From Stagonosporopsis chrysanthemi (lineage: Eukaryota > Ascomycota > Dothideomycetes > Pleosporales > Didymellaceae), in the NCBI GenBank assembly GCA_022560025.1, contig JAFISE010000029.1, positions 62,001-126,000 on the forward strand: a stretch of 64,000 nucleotides of DNA, written 5' to 3'. Numbering within the stretch: the first letter of the stretch is position 1; each line of letters starts with the position of its first letter. Below, one piece after another: positions 33,709-45,123 of this stretch. A program made the translations under genes and the position numbers. The notes below the pieces were generated by a model. It had not been told where the DNA came from, searched no databases, and saw only the letters and a list, made by a program, of their open reading frames with translations.

Positions 33709-35182
33709 ATGGCTGCGCCGACTCCTCCGCACCCGCCTGTCTCTCCCGACTCGGGGCCTACAGACCCCAACCTGCCTAAGCTGCCCGCAGGCTGGATCGC
33801 CCAGTGGGACAATTCGTACGTGGAGTTCACAGTGGCGCGCGATGCTGCAACTTCCTTGCTGGGCCGCGCATGGCTGGCCCGCACTCGTGTGCTAACACAC
33901 GTACAGGAGCCGCAAGTACTACTACGTCCAGATCAGCACGGGGGTCTCGCAGTGGGACCTTCCTACAAGTGAAGCTCCCATCGGCGGCAGTCACCACGGC
34001 ACGCCTGCGCAGAACACAAATCCCTACATCAAGCCCGCCGGCGCAGAAGGGCCCGGCGACGTTGGCGATGGATCTAGAGGTATCGGCGGTGATGGACAGA
34101 CTGGCGACCGCTCGCTGGGCGGCTTCGCTATGAACGCGCTCATGGGCGGCAACAAGCAGAGCTCTGGCGGCGGCGGGTCGAATAATCTTGTCGGCCAGCT
34201 CGCGGGCTCGTTCCTCGGCGGCGGCAAGCAGAACCACGGCAGCTCTGGAGGACACGGGAGCGGTGGGTCTAGTAACCTTGTCGGTCAGCTAGCTGGATCG
34301 CTGCTCGGAGGTGGAAAGAACAGCAGCTCTGGAAGCCATGGTAACCAGCAGTCGAGTGGCGGACTTGGCGCGCTGGGAGGTCTGCTTGGTGGCGGCAGCA
34401 GCAATCAGAACCACGGTAACCAGAACCAAGGCGGCCAGTCCGGCAGCGGTGGCCTCGGTAGCATGCTCGGTGGTTTAATGGGTGGATCGGTGAGTGCATG
34501 GAATCCCAGAGCCACAACGCGTCTTTGCTGATTGACTACAGCATAACAAGCCTGCTAAGAACGACTTCGGGTACAGTCAGGGCTCAGGCGCGTCCTCTGG
34601 TGGCACGTACACAGGCAGTGCGCCGCCAACATCGTATCAGCCTGGTGCTCAGCACAACAGCAGCCCCCAGGGCCAGCACAGTTACGGCTCGCCCTCACCG
34701 GCACAGCAGCACGGCGGATACGGCGGTCAACAACAGCAGCATGGTGGCCAGCAGCAACACGGCGGCCCGCCCGGTCAATACGGCGGAGGGCAACAGCACG
34801 GACAGGCTCAATACGGATCTCAAGCGGGATACGGCGGCCAGCCGCAGCAGCAGCATGGAGGCTACGGACAGCAAGGTCCAGGTGGCTATGGCGCACAAGG
34901 TCAGCATTGCTCTCCTTGACTTCAGTCTGCAGGCACAAGCTAATTGAAACAGCTGGGTACGGCGGACCCGCACCCCAGGGCGGCGGCCAGGGCTACTACG
35001 GCGGCCCTCAGAACTACGACAACCATCAACACAACCAGTATGGAGGCGCACCGCAGCACGGTGGTCAGCCAGGTCAGCAGGGCGGCTACGGTGGTCCGCA
35101 GGGTGGCAGCTACGGAGGCCATCCGGGCGGCAGCTACGGCGGTCAGGGAGGACATGGCGGCCCCCAGCAGCCTGGGTGGTAG
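33709..35182 (+). CDS. WW-domain, Gly/Gln/Tyr-rich protein
   Basis: Exons 33709-33815, 33907-34489, 34542-34899, 34953-35182; introns 91, 52 and 53 nt; 425 aa. One WW domain near the N terminus: LPAGWIAQWDNS spliced to SRKYYYVQISTGVSQWDLP, with both signature Trp and the Tyr block. The rest is low complexity: two copies of SNNLVGQLAGS.LGGG, Gly/Ser/Asn runs, then Gln-Gly-Tyr repeats (HGGYGGQQQQHGGQ) that look prion-like or phase-separating. The WW domain would bind Pro-rich partners; similar Gly-rich WW proteins of filamentous fungi have no settled role. The frame ends with GGPQQPGW and UAG, but coding-like sequence continues in phase behind it (see the next entry). Confidence 0.85.
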
Positions 35183-35482
35183 AATGACCCAGACTTCATA
35201 CTGCCCGAGTTGTAGAACGACCAAGATTTCATGCTGCCCGGTGCGGAGGATGTTGAACTTGACACGCTTTTGAAGAAGGCCAAGACGGCTCGGAAATGGT
35301 CTGATTCGGTCGCCGCTACAAATGGGGCAGACGACATTGTTGAGGACTTTGGTCAGATTGTCCGCAGATATAGAGCGCTCAAGGAAGCACAATGGAAGCA
35401 GGACGACGATGTGATTGCAGAGCTTGACGCGAAGATTGATCATATTCGAAAAGCAGGGAGGTCAAAGCCGAAAGACATTTAA
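35183..35482 (+). CDS. In-phase downstream ORF behind two UAG codons; small acidic helical protein or C-terminal extension
   Basis: Directly after the WW-protein stop (UAG 35180-35182) the same frame reads NDPDFILPEL, then a second UAG (35213-35215), then NDQDFMLPGAEDVELDTLLK and on to a UAA at 35482. The first ATG is at 35231 and gives 83 aa: charged, helical (LLKKAKTARKWSDSV, IVRRYRALKEAQWKQDDDVI, KIDHIRKAGRSKPKD). No family is recognised. The stretch around the two stops is an imperfect 33-nt tandem duplication. It may be a separate small gene, a readthrough extension of the WW protein, or a domain lost from it by two stop mutations. Confidence 0.4.
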
Positions 35483-36115
35483 ACGTCGCGTGTTGGTCAT
35501 GGTCTGATCAGGAGCATTTTGTCCTTCGCATTACAATGACGGAAAGGGTCCTCTCGTTGGTTGAATCCTAGCGTTTTCTTTTGTCGTGTCCATCGCAGGA
35601 AACACAGCTGATGTGTCGCTTTACTGCTGTACTTGCAGCCTTTACTTAAGGAGTCGGTAATGTACCGACACGCGTGCCTCCCTTAACAGCGCCCAAGCCA
35701 TCTTATCATACCTCTCGCACTTCTACAGCGCTACAGAGCAGGTACATCTTGCACGGTACGTCTCGTTTGGGCACTGACAGCACCGTGAGCTATGCCCAAA
35801 TCTGATGCTCGATCTGCGCCTACTCAGGACAAGCACTGTGGTCGCAGGAAACTCGGGCGGGGTCGTGGTAGCAGCCGCAATGGCGGGCGCGGGTGATAGT
35901 GAAGCTGTTGGGAGCAGGAGCCGGGGATCGTCGAACCCCGTTGTGGCCATCACAGAAGCACGAGCAATGTGCTGTGCTGCCGCGATCTCGTCCGCAGGAT
36001 GCGATAGCTCGTTGCTTGCGTCTCTGAGTAAAGCGTGCCGTCGCGCGTCCCACCAAAGATCGAGTCTTCCATGGCTATCGAAACCTGACTGAGATTCAAG
36101 GCCATGGTTATGCCC
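35483..36115. other. Convergent 3' region
   Basis: 633 bp between the downstream ORF and the POP8 stop. Frames up to 95 codons without domains. Confidence 0.45.
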
Positions 36116-36870
36116 TCAATACGCCACCCCACTCTCCCCAAACATGTCATCGCCCGCCCCACTCAACAGCCCCAAACTCCCTCCTTCATCCACAACCCTC
36201 CATGCAACCTTCACCCTTCCTCCCTCTACAACACCCGGCACACTCCCCGCATCGCACACTCCCACCCAACCACTCAGCCCTGCGCGGAACGCCCTTGCGT
36301 CCTGCCGCGGCAAGCGCACGTACGCGCTGCAGCCCTGAGTGTGGAGGATATCGACTGGGACCGCGGAGCCCGTGGTGCCAAGGTATGCGACGAGTGGTTG
36401 GAGCAGGAGCGACGAGATGGTGAGGGCGTCGATGTCGCGTGAGTCGGGACTTGCGGTGGGGGCCGAGGACGGGTGAGTGGCTGTGCCGGGCGTGACGAGG
36501 GTGAGGTGGAAGTAGGACCATGTAGGCTTGCGGAAGGTGGTCTGGTGGAGGATGTGCGTTTCCTTGTCTTTGCGTTTGCGCTTTTTCAGGTCCTCAAGTG
36601 AGGTGGAGGGGTTTTGTGTGTCTGCTAAGGGGACATCGGTCATGGCTGTGTCTGCGTTGAGTGCACAGGGGGGGTTCGATGATTCTGGTACAGTGAGCGG
36701 CGCTGTTGCCGCGGTTGCGGGCGTTTTGGTTCGAGGCAAGGGGCCCATGGTCTCCTCTTGCAGTGCTCCTGTGTCGAGCAGTGCTATGCGTGCGAGCTCT
36801 GTCAAAGCAACAACTCAACTCAAGCTTGGAGCTCTGACGCGAACTTTTGACCGGGGTTAACTAGCGTCAT
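36116..36870 (-). CDS. POP8: RNase P/MRP protein subunit Pop8
   Basis: The main exon 36798-36116 carries the Pop8 domain: RKPTWSYFHLTLVTP, RDIDALTISSLLLQPLVAYLG, TGSAVPVDILHTQGCSAYVR and LPRQDARAFRAGLSGW. Pop8 is a small protein of the RNase P and RNase MRP ribonucleoproteins, which process pre-tRNA and pre-rRNA in nucleus and nucleolus. The frame has no ATG before residue 20 of the exon. A 19-nt first exon (36870-36852, MTLVNP-) joined through a 53-nt GT-AG intron fits in phase and gives 233 aa; the alternative is ATG 36748. The N-terminal third is Thr/Pro/Ala-rich with a basic KKRKRKDKE block, probably disordered. The C-terminal tail is Gly-rich. Confidence 0.8.
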
Positions 36871-37254
36871 ATTGCTATCTCCGAAGACTAGAGGAAAGTA
36901 ATCGAACACATTAGGATAGACGCAAGTGTTATCTCAAGGAGGTTGGCTTGTGAGTTACACGAGATGAAGTGAAGATGCTATTCCGTAGTTCAATAGCCAC
37001 TACTCGAACAACGTCATCCAAGCAGTTCTGGTTGACGGAACATTTATTCATTCATCCAAGAATTGTACCGGGTATCGTGATCAGTCGCTCCATGCCCCTC
37101 CAGAAACGTCCAAGTATTGTACTGTACATCCGGCCCGATGCGGAAAGAATAATGTATGTATGTATGTATTACAGGATATGAGCACGATACTGACCTGTGG
37201 ACAGTATCGTATGTATTTGCACGAGACCGAGATTAGGGTAGCCATGACTCTTGC
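36871..37254. other. POP8 promoter and coiled-coil gene 3' flank
   Basis: 384 bp without coding signal; contains a short ATGT microsatellite. Confidence 0.5.
37152..37169 (+). repeat. (ATGT)n microsatellite
   Basis: Four ATGT units plus a partial one, about 85 bp past the stop codon of the coiled-coil gene, probably in its 3' untranslated region. Confidence 0.9.
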
Positions 37255-40075
37255 CTACACTTGTGTGGATGACCGCTTGCTGCTTGTGCTTTTGTCCCCA
37301 CGGAAGGGGGGTGGGATGTCGTATACCTCCTTCAAATCAAAAGACCACTTGAGCGCCAACTCGCCTTGCGATAGGTCACGGCTCACGTGCTCAACCACCC
37401 ACTGGATTTGTGCAACGTGAGTGAAGAGGAGATTCAGATGACGGAAGTACTCTTTGATCTTCGGGTCGCCCAAGTCGCTAAGCGCCGTCAGATCAGCCTG
37501 CAGATTCTCCAGCTGGTTGGAAACAGTCTTGATCTTGCCATTCTCGAGCTCTTCGCATCGATGCTTGATTAGGGCCCTGATGGAGCTCTCCGAAACTTTT
37601 CGTTCATCGTGTTCTTTCTTGGCCTCAGTCTCCAGTTCAATGCGTGCGTTGTGTTCCTTCATGAGGTCACTCTTAAGGTCATTCTTCAAGTCAGCTACCG
37701 TGCCTGTAAGGGTCTCAAGCCGCGTGTGCGTCGTAGCGGATGATTTTTTGAGCGTCTCCATCTCCTCAACGACTTTTTCAGGAAGCCCGCCCGACAACTC
37801 CTTAGGACCCTCTGTAGAGTGAATAAGGGCTACTATTTTTGGCCCAGACCGTAAGAGTGTATCCAACGTCTGTGCGCCGTTCGGAGTCCGGGTGATGGGA
37901 TCTGCGAAGACTCGCACCTGTGTGAGCTCATGTTTGATGGCTTCGACTTGCTGAAGTAAGTATGCCGAACTTGTAGGATACTGCTGAATGACCCAATTGG
38001 CCATTTTCTGGTAAAGTCCATCCGTGGATATGTTGTCGTATCGATCTTCTAGGTTCCGCATGGCAGCCTTCACAGTATCGACAGCTTGGTTCGCAATCAC
38101 AACGTTCTGTCCCACTTGTCGCTGTAAATTCTCAACTGACTCCCGTTGACGGCTGAAGTCTGTGGCTGTAGCCAATCCCTCGATCATATTCTGAACCAAC
38201 AACAACTGCGGTGCTGAGAACTCCGAGGCCGGACATACCTTTTCTGCTTCCGCTGCTTGATTTTGTAGTATCCTGAGTAGTCCGACTTGCTGGCTCAATG
38301 TTTTGCTCAGAGTCTCTACCTGATCTTCTACGTGTGCTTTAAAAGGGTCGAATTGCTCCGCAAAGACATTTTTGATGTTACTTGAGAGAGCTTTTACGTC
38401 GTTTTTGACGTCGTGCAGGTCTTTCCCTATGTCCTCGACATCGGTTTCGAGATAGTCGAGGCTCTTCTTGAGGCCGTCATCTCCTCCGATACAATTTTCC
38501 ACGCTAATCAATCTATTCTGCAGCTCTTTCATCCCAGGCAGACTAGAGGTGTCGTCAAAATCGTTTGCGCCATGGTTTTTGTTAAGGTTCTTGGCAGTCA
38601 TCTCGAGCTTCACAACTCGGCTGCTGGTCTCCGCTTGCTCACCAGCAAGCTCTTCAGAACGTTTAGTGAAGTTGTTCGGCTCAGACAGCTTGACCAGCCC
38701 TGTCTGATCTGGCTGAGTTTGTAGCCTCTTGACGTCGTCCAGAATCGTGTCGTATCTGTCCTGTAAAGCTTTACACGAACTGGTCAGTTCCGATTGCTTG
38801 TGGCTCAGCTTCACCAGATCCGCCTGGAAGTTTTTACTTTGGCCTATGGTTGACTTCATATTTTGTTGATCGTCCTGTACTTGCTTCACTGCTGCGTCAT
38901 GTCTCAACATATCATCCACAAGGCGATCCGCCCTCTTGCTGATAGATGTGGTGGTTGAGTCCAACGCATTCACTTTGTCGTATGTGTCTCTTCCAGTCTT
39001 TCCGACGCCCTGGATCTCACCAGCCAATCTGCGGAGTTGTGCAGGCAAATCCTCTCTCTGGAGGTCGTCGCAGAACATTTTGTTTTTTCCGAAGTCCGTG
39101 GACAATTTCTCGAGGTCTTCCTGAGACTTCTCTGATCTTCTGATTACAGGCTGCAATGCCTCCTGAATCATGGTCTTGACTTCGTCTTTCGTGACAGCTG
39201 GTGGCAGCTCTTTAACTGTCTCATCCTTGCTAGCCTGTGCAGTCGCAGAATGCTGTCTCTCAACATCGGTCCGTAACCGAGCCAGTTCATGCGTCTCGAT
39301 TGTTGACTTTATGTTCTCGAGAGCACCAAGTCGACGGTCAATGTCCTCTGATGTGGAAGACTTTGTCGCTAGCAGTTTCGTTAAGGCTGCTACTTGGGCG
39401 GGAAGATTTTCAAGTTGCTTGAGCTTTTCTGTGAGCCTTGCAATCGTCACCCGCTCAGCCATCACCTGTCTCTCCAGCTCTCTCACGTTGGGTGTACTGG
39501 CCCCGCGCATAGCTTGTGATGTATTGGCAGAACGGGGAGCCTTAAGTGACCGCAATGCCTCTATGGTATCCATCGGTGCACTGTGTTTTAGTGCTGGGTT
39601 CTGTTCAACGGCAATCATTGAGGGCACAGGAGGTGCGGCTTGCACTGGTGTACTGGAGCCGCTCCGGTTGCTCGCTGTCGACATGAAATGATCTCTATTG
39701 GCTTTACGAGAGTTTGTAGCCTCTGCGCCGTCCTGGCTTCGGTCGTAGTTGTGCAACGCATCGCGACTGCCATTTCGTCTGCTTTTGTCAATACAACGTT
39801 CATCGTAAAGCGCTGGCCGCGCTCTCGCGTTCGCTGGCAGGCCAGCCACAGAGCTTATCCTAGAGTATGTAGGACTGGGCAGAGCTCTTGGAGACGATGC
39901 AGTGTTTGCGTACTATTGTAGTTTGTTAGTCTCGGAAGATTCACCCAGGATAAAATAACCTGACCTTATCTGTTGTTGATGCATGTTCGGAGTGACGCCT
40001 GCGTTGAGTCGGAGGACTATTACCTCGCGACCGCGGTGCGGAAGGCCTTTTTCGCGTGTCCGTATGCTCGAACAT
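37255..40075 (-). CDS. Large coiled-coil protein of unknown function
   Basis: Exons 40075-39965 and 39912-37255, joined across a 52-nt intron (GTCAGG...CTAAC...AATAG); 922 aa. The start MFEHTDTRKRPSAPRSRGNS replaces an exon-2 frame that is open but lacks an early ATG. The first about 160 residues are basic and Ser/Pro-rich. After this nearly the whole protein is heptad-like: VMAERVTIARLTEKLKQLEN, ETVKELPPAVTKDEVKTMIQ, LDYLETDVEDIGKDLHDVKN, with spaced Leu and many Lys/Glu pairs. No membrane segment or enzyme motif is visible. The look is that of a structural or tethering protein (spindle pole, septal pore or kinetochore type), but nothing allows a specific name. It diverges from RVB2 over 532 bp. 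Confidence 0.78.
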
Positions 40076-40607
40076 GTTCTAGTTGTGCTCTACAGCATCG
40101 GTTGTTAGTACCAGTATTGATGTCGACAAACAAAACTCAGCACCCTGGCAACTGCGCTGTTTGCAACAACAAATGCCGATTAAAATCGCGCGTCCATCAC
40201 AAAGTGCACAGACACCAAAGTCGGCAGGCCCGTACAACGCAGCCTATTTTTCGACATTGGCTGACTTACCTCGTGACTTCTGGCGGATCAAAGCGCTTAT
40301 GACTTTGGAGGCGATGTGAACGTGCATGTCGTGCAGGTGCGGCCGAGAGAATGGTGCACAGAGGCCGAGCTCCCGCGACGACAGACTGTACCGAAGCTGG
40401 GCGGTGGAGAAAGTCAGCTGAAGGAATCGCAGGGCCGAAGAGAAGCTTCAGATACATAGGGCACAGTGAAGGTAGCAGCGCGCGACGCCGCCGATCAATG
40501 CCTGATCGGGACTAGCCGTGTCAAGAGCTAGAAGTGAGAGCTCATCGCGAGAAGTCGCGAACGCGGCGCAACAACGTTCGCTCACCCACACAACACAACA
40601 CGTCAAC
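40076..40607. promoter_or_regulatory. Divergent promoter, coiled-coil gene / RVB2
   Basis: 532 bp between the start codons; shared upstream region. The RVB2 side ends in a leader with CACCCACACAACACAACACG. No TATA box stands out. Confidence 0.5.
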
Positions 40608-42163
40608 ATGGCCGTCGTAAGTTATATGCTGATTGCTCGGGATCTCTACTGATGCATCACAGCCCATCACGACCATCGCCGAGAGCAAGGAGCTCCGCGG
40701 CCTCAATCTCATCGCGGCGCACTCGCACATTCGCGGTCTGGGCGTCGAGCCGGACACGCTCGAGCCGAAGCTGTCGTCGCAGGGACTTGTTGGGCAGGAA
40801 AAAGCGCGCAAAGCCGCTGCAGTCATCTTGAGAATGGCACAAGAGGGCAAGATCGCGGGACGTGCAGTTCTGATTGCTGGCCCACCTAGCACAGGAAAGA
40901 CAGCCATCGCGATGGGCATGGCTCAATCGCTGGGATCAGATGTACCGTTTACTATGCTTGCATCGTCTGAGATATTCTCACTAGAGATGTCCAAGACCGA
41001 GGCGCTTACACAGGCTTTCCGCAAGTCCATTGGCGTACGGATAACGGAAGAGAGCGAGGTCATCGAGGGCGAGGTTGTTGAGATCCAGATTGATCGCAGT
41101 GTCACAGGAGTAGGTGACAGAGGAATCCTGAGTCTGAGCTGATACTGACCTTGCTTAGAGCAACAAGCAGGGTAAGCTTACCATCAAGACTACCGATATG
41201 GAGACCATCTACGACATGGGCACAAAGATGATCGACGCCATGACTAAGGAGAAAATCATGGCGGGGGACATCATTTCGATCGACAAGGCTTCAGGGAAGA
41301 TATCCAAGCTCGGCCGCTCTTACACACGATCGAGAGACTACGACGCGATGGGTATCGACACCAAGTTCGTACAGTGTCCAGAGGGCGAGCTCCAGCAACG
41401 GCGCGAGGTCGTACACACAGTCAGTCTTCACGAGATTGATGTCATCAACTCGAGATCACAGGGCTTCCTAGCCCTGTTCTCCGGCGACACAGGCGAAATC
41501 CGGAGCGAAGTGCGCGACCAAATAAACATCAAAGTCGCAGAGTGGAAGGAGGAGGGTAAGGCTGTCATCGTCCCCGGTGTCCTGTTCATCGATGAGGTTC
41601 ACATGCTCGACATTGAGTGCTTCTCCTTCATCAACAGGGCTTTAGAAGACGAGCTAGCACCTATTGTCATCATGGCAAGCAACAGGGGCAACACACAGAT
41701 CAGGGGAACCGACTACAGGTCGCCACACGGATTGCCGCTGGACTTTCTGGACCGAGTAGTGATTGTCAGCACACACGCATATAACTCGGAAGAGATGCAA
41801 CAGATCATCTCGATACGTGCACAGGAAGAGGAAGTGGACATTTCGCCCGATGCGCTGGCGCTGCTTACCAAGATTGGTCTGGAGACTGGGTTGAGGTATG
41901 CCAGCAACCTCATCACTACCTCAGACTTGGTACGCAAGAGGAGGCAAGGCCCAGAAGTTACTATAGAAGACGTTCAGCGTAGCTTTTCACTATTTTACGA
42001 CCCCACGCGAAGTGTGAAGGTAAGCAGAGATCCGACATGCAATTACGGAGTGGAGGCTAATGCGACACAGTTCGTCAGCGAGTCCGAAAAGCGTCTGATT
42101 GGCGATGCGGGCGCTGTATCGTTCACCGTCACTAACGGCACCGAGGCTATGGATGTTTCTTGA
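40608..42163 (+). CDS. RVB2: RuvB-like AAA+ ATPase 2 (reptin)
   Basis: Exons 40608-40616, 40663-41109, 41159-42019, 42071-42163; introns 46, 49 and 51 nt; 469 aa, normal for the family. The first coding exon is only nine bases (Met-Ala-Val). Walker A is GPPSTGKT, Walker B LFIDEVHML; sensor and arginine-finger regions (IVIMASNRG, GLPLDFLDRVVIV) follow. EVRDQINIKVAEWKEEGKA and RSQGFLALFSGDTGEI are reptin-type. Rvb2 forms a double hexamer with Rvb1 and serves INO80 and SWR1 chromatin remodellers, the R2TP chaperone and snoRNP assembly in the nucleus. The last intron sits between RSVK and FVSESEKRLI. Rvb1 is not in the window. Confidence 0.97.
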
Positions 42164-43446
42164 GCATATGCAGGTTCCACTTATCTAGGCGTACGATGGA
42201 TTTGGATGGGTCAAGCGTTCTGGGCAAGCAGTACCCTCGTTGGGTGGCATGCAAAAGTCATGACTTGTAATAAATACTAGAGTTCACGTTGTTTCCAGCT
42301 AGTTGAAGCAAGATTTCTCCAGAACGCTGGCTCGAATTAGTAGATGATTCGATAGAGGATCTTCCCACAAGCAGGCTTGCGTGATTCTACCTCGAGTCGA
42401 CAAAGCTCAGATTGTTATCCTGGATCACGTATCGCTACATCTGGAGCAGAGACTGCGTTGTCCGGAACGTGCGTCGTTCTCCTCCTATGTAACGACTGCA
42501 GCGACTATGATAGCATCAAAGTGGTTCGGAAAGGAAGCGAGACGAGAAATGGCAGTGAATTCCGACTTGTCAACAACAGCAAATGTGGAGACGAAGCACA
42601 CGTACAGAAGCATACGTCACGACCTTTTCCAGCCTTGAAGGTGTGGAGCGCTGACGAGGCAATCAAACGCGCACATCCCCATCCGGACGTAACGCACGCG
42701 ACACAGCCAATTGTGACCAGGGATGCGTATGCTAGGCTGAACGTACCGCTTGTCTCACCCCACACGATCAACGTAGCACCATGGCCACAGCCTGAGGATC
42801 ATAGCGAAACCGGTTTGACAAGCACAAAAATTCAGGCGTTCCTGCAGCACCATCTCTTGTGCGGAAAGGCATGTCTTGGTATGGTTCCAGGATCCGCTGC
42901 CGTAGTATATCGTAATGCTTGAATCTCAACAGCCGCGCGTAACTGGACGTCCCACATTTAGACAAGCATTTCGTACTCGGCACTCGGGTCTAACGGCGCT
43001 AGCCTGCCTGTTATGTCGACAATGCTGGGCCTAGGATTGCCGACTTCTCCGGGGTAACATGGGCACACGCAGCACATGCGGCGGGAAGGAGTGGGCTGGT
43101 GGGTAGGTGAGATGAGGACAATGCGTGCGCGTCGCGGGTCAGCTTGTGTCGAACTCCCTTCTTCTTCCTCTTTCTTCACTGTAATTGCTTGATTCACTTT
43201 TTGCGGTTGCTTAACGTTCGTTCGTTAGCTGCGCCTGCCGAGTCAATTCCTGTTTACCTTTCTATCCACGTAAGACAGGCACGCGACCTCTTTCCCGGAA
43301 CCGGTATCGCCTTTCAACCATCTTGCGCGACGTCGAATCACTTATTTAGACATTCGACTCTTTACTCCCGTCTGGCGCGCACTCGACATCAGAGGTACCA
43401 TCTTCTTAGCACCTCATCGATACCGAAGGAGTGACATAGCTTCACC
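42164..43446. other. 1.3-kb intergenic region
   Basis: RVB2 3' flank and promoter of the LicD-like gene. A 181-codon frame at 42377-42922 has ordinary composition but no domain, no signal peptide and no family; it is not annotated. The last 300 bp are pyrimidine-rich (TTCTTCTTCCTCTTTCTTC near 43158), a likely leader. Confidence 0.45.
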
Positions 43447-44467
43447 ATGAGATTATCGATATATACGGTAGCGGCAGCGCTCTTCGCAAACACAATAGCA
43501 GCCCCAACGTCGAAACCTGACGGTTTGGCGAGTGCAGCAGAAGCTTCAGAGAGCGAGGTAGTGAGGAGAGACGGCGGGGATGGCAAGTACTTTCATGAGC
43601 CCGGGTCAGTCGCTGCAGCTTGATGAGGTCGTCATACACCTTGCTGATGTCTTACAGAGGTGATAATACGCTCGGCCACTATGACAAGCGCTATTTCCAC
43701 GGCGTAGTCCCTGACGAGGAGCGAAGAGACACACAACAGCATATGGTCCGCGCTTATCTAGACTTCTTCCGCCAAAATGATCTCGACACATGGATTGCCC
43801 ATGGGACTCTGTTAGGGTGGTGGTGGAATGGTCAAGTAGGTCTGCCCTCACAACCGTACACCTTTGACATACTGATTAGCCGTAGCGATTGCCCTGGGAC
43901 TTTGATCTTGACACTCAAGTGAGCGGCGCAACTCTCCACTACCTCGGCGAAGCCTATAACCAGACAAATTATAACTATACTTCCGAAGACGGGCAAGTGA
44001 AACGCACCTTCCTCCTCGATGTCAATCCTTGGATTTGGCAACGCGAGCGCGGCAACGGCTTGAACATTATCGATGCGCGGTGGATCGATATCCGTAATGG
44101 TCTCTTCATCGATATCACCGGTCTCTCGGAGACACATCCAGACGACCAGCCAGGTGTCTGGAGCTGCAAGAACTACCACCGCTACCGCACTGACGAGCTG
44201 TACCCTCTGCGCGAGACGATGTTCGAGGGTGTTGTGGCCAAAGTACCATACAGTTACGACAAGATCCTGACAGATGAATACAAGGAGAACGCGCTGGTCA
44301 ACACTCAGTTTAATGGGCACGAGTGGAATCCCAACGTTAAGGTATGGGAGAAGACGGAGGAGACGTTGAGAAAGGAAGAAGAAGAGCGGAAGAAGAAGGA
44401 GGAGGAGGAAAAGAAGAAGAAAGAAGAGGAGAAGAAGAAAGCTGTCGAGAAGGCACAATTGGCGTAG
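43447..44467 (+). CDS. LicD-family, Mnn4-like mannosylphosphate transfer protein
   Basis: Exons 43447-43604, 43658-43835, 43886-44467; introns 53 and 50 nt; 305 aa. N-terminal secretory signal MRLSIYTVAAALFANTIA. The LicD core is clear: HYDKRYFHGVVPDEERR, FRQNDLDTWIAHGTLLGWWW, then the metal-binding RLPWDFDLDTQVS, FIDITGLSE and a C-terminal LYPLRETMFEGVVAKVPYSY. The tail is almost pure Lys/Glu (EEEERKKKEEEEKKKKEEEK), the same kind of tail as yeast Mnn4, which promotes mannosylphosphate addition to cell-wall mannan in the Golgi. This copy is much shorter than yeast Mnn4 and appears to have a cleavable signal, where Mnn4 is a type II membrane protein. The exact transferred group is inferred from the family only. 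Confidence 0.86.
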
Positions 44468-45004
44468 TGGGCCAGTTGGCCATAGTATTATGTTGACATA
44501 CTGGGTCCCATGATTAGCATTACATCGCATTGTTGGCGTAGAATTAAAGCAGCCCGGAGTCATACGCCCAGACATATGGGCCACGCTTTCTCATGACCAC
44601 CAGGATGAAGCCGTCATATGTCTCCTTCAGAACTCGCCGAAACTCACGGCGCCTCATGAAAGCCTGCGCGTACATAGAGCAGATTTGTCCTCTTCGCGCG
44701 ATTTGGGCCAAGATGCGAGTTGTACGAAGAACCTCGTTTCTTTTGAGCAGTCATTTGGGTCAACGGTAGATCCCTGATTTGGCTACAACTCCCATAACAA
44801 ATTCACTGAATCTCTTTGTGTAGATATGTTGTGCTTACTACTCTCTATTCTTTAGGCTATTGAAGCTGAGTTTCAATTTTATTCCGCAGTAATTGTGAGG
44901 GCATTGTGTAAATCTGATCGACCAAAAGAAACCGAGCTTCTTCGTACACGCAGTGCCGTTGCCGTCAAGGGGATTCGCATTCCAGAGGCTACCATCTTTC
45001 GCTA
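44468..45004. other. Intergenic, no gene seen
   Basis: 3' flank of the LicD-like gene followed by mixed AT-richer DNA. No coding signal. Confidence 0.45.
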
Positions 45005-45086
45005 GGCCGCTTGGTATAGTGGTCAATACACCTGGCTAGGAATTGCCATAGGGCACAACCTCGTTGGTTCGAATTCAGCAGCGAGT
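45005..45086 (+). other. tRNA-like sequence (tRNA relic or SINE head)
   Basis: An A-box-like TGGTATAGTGG (45012-45022) and a B-box-like GGTTCGAATTC (45066-45076) lie 43 bp apart. The D stem GTAT/ATAC is perfect and the T arm GTTGG/TCAGC pairs with wobbles. The acceptor GGCCGCT/AGCGAGT pairs only in its inner part, and no regular anticodon stem can be folded. A TTTT follows at 45094. It could be a degenerate tRNA gene or the Pol III head of a SINE; it is not a normal tRNA. Confidence 0.45.
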
Positions 45087-45123
45087 AAGGCCACTTTTGT
45101 GTGCCAGACCTACCTACCGCTCG

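Noticed and set aside
42377..42922. 181-codon plus-strand frame after RVB2
   Set aside because: No signal peptide, domain or compositional hint; could be a real orphan but nothing supports it.
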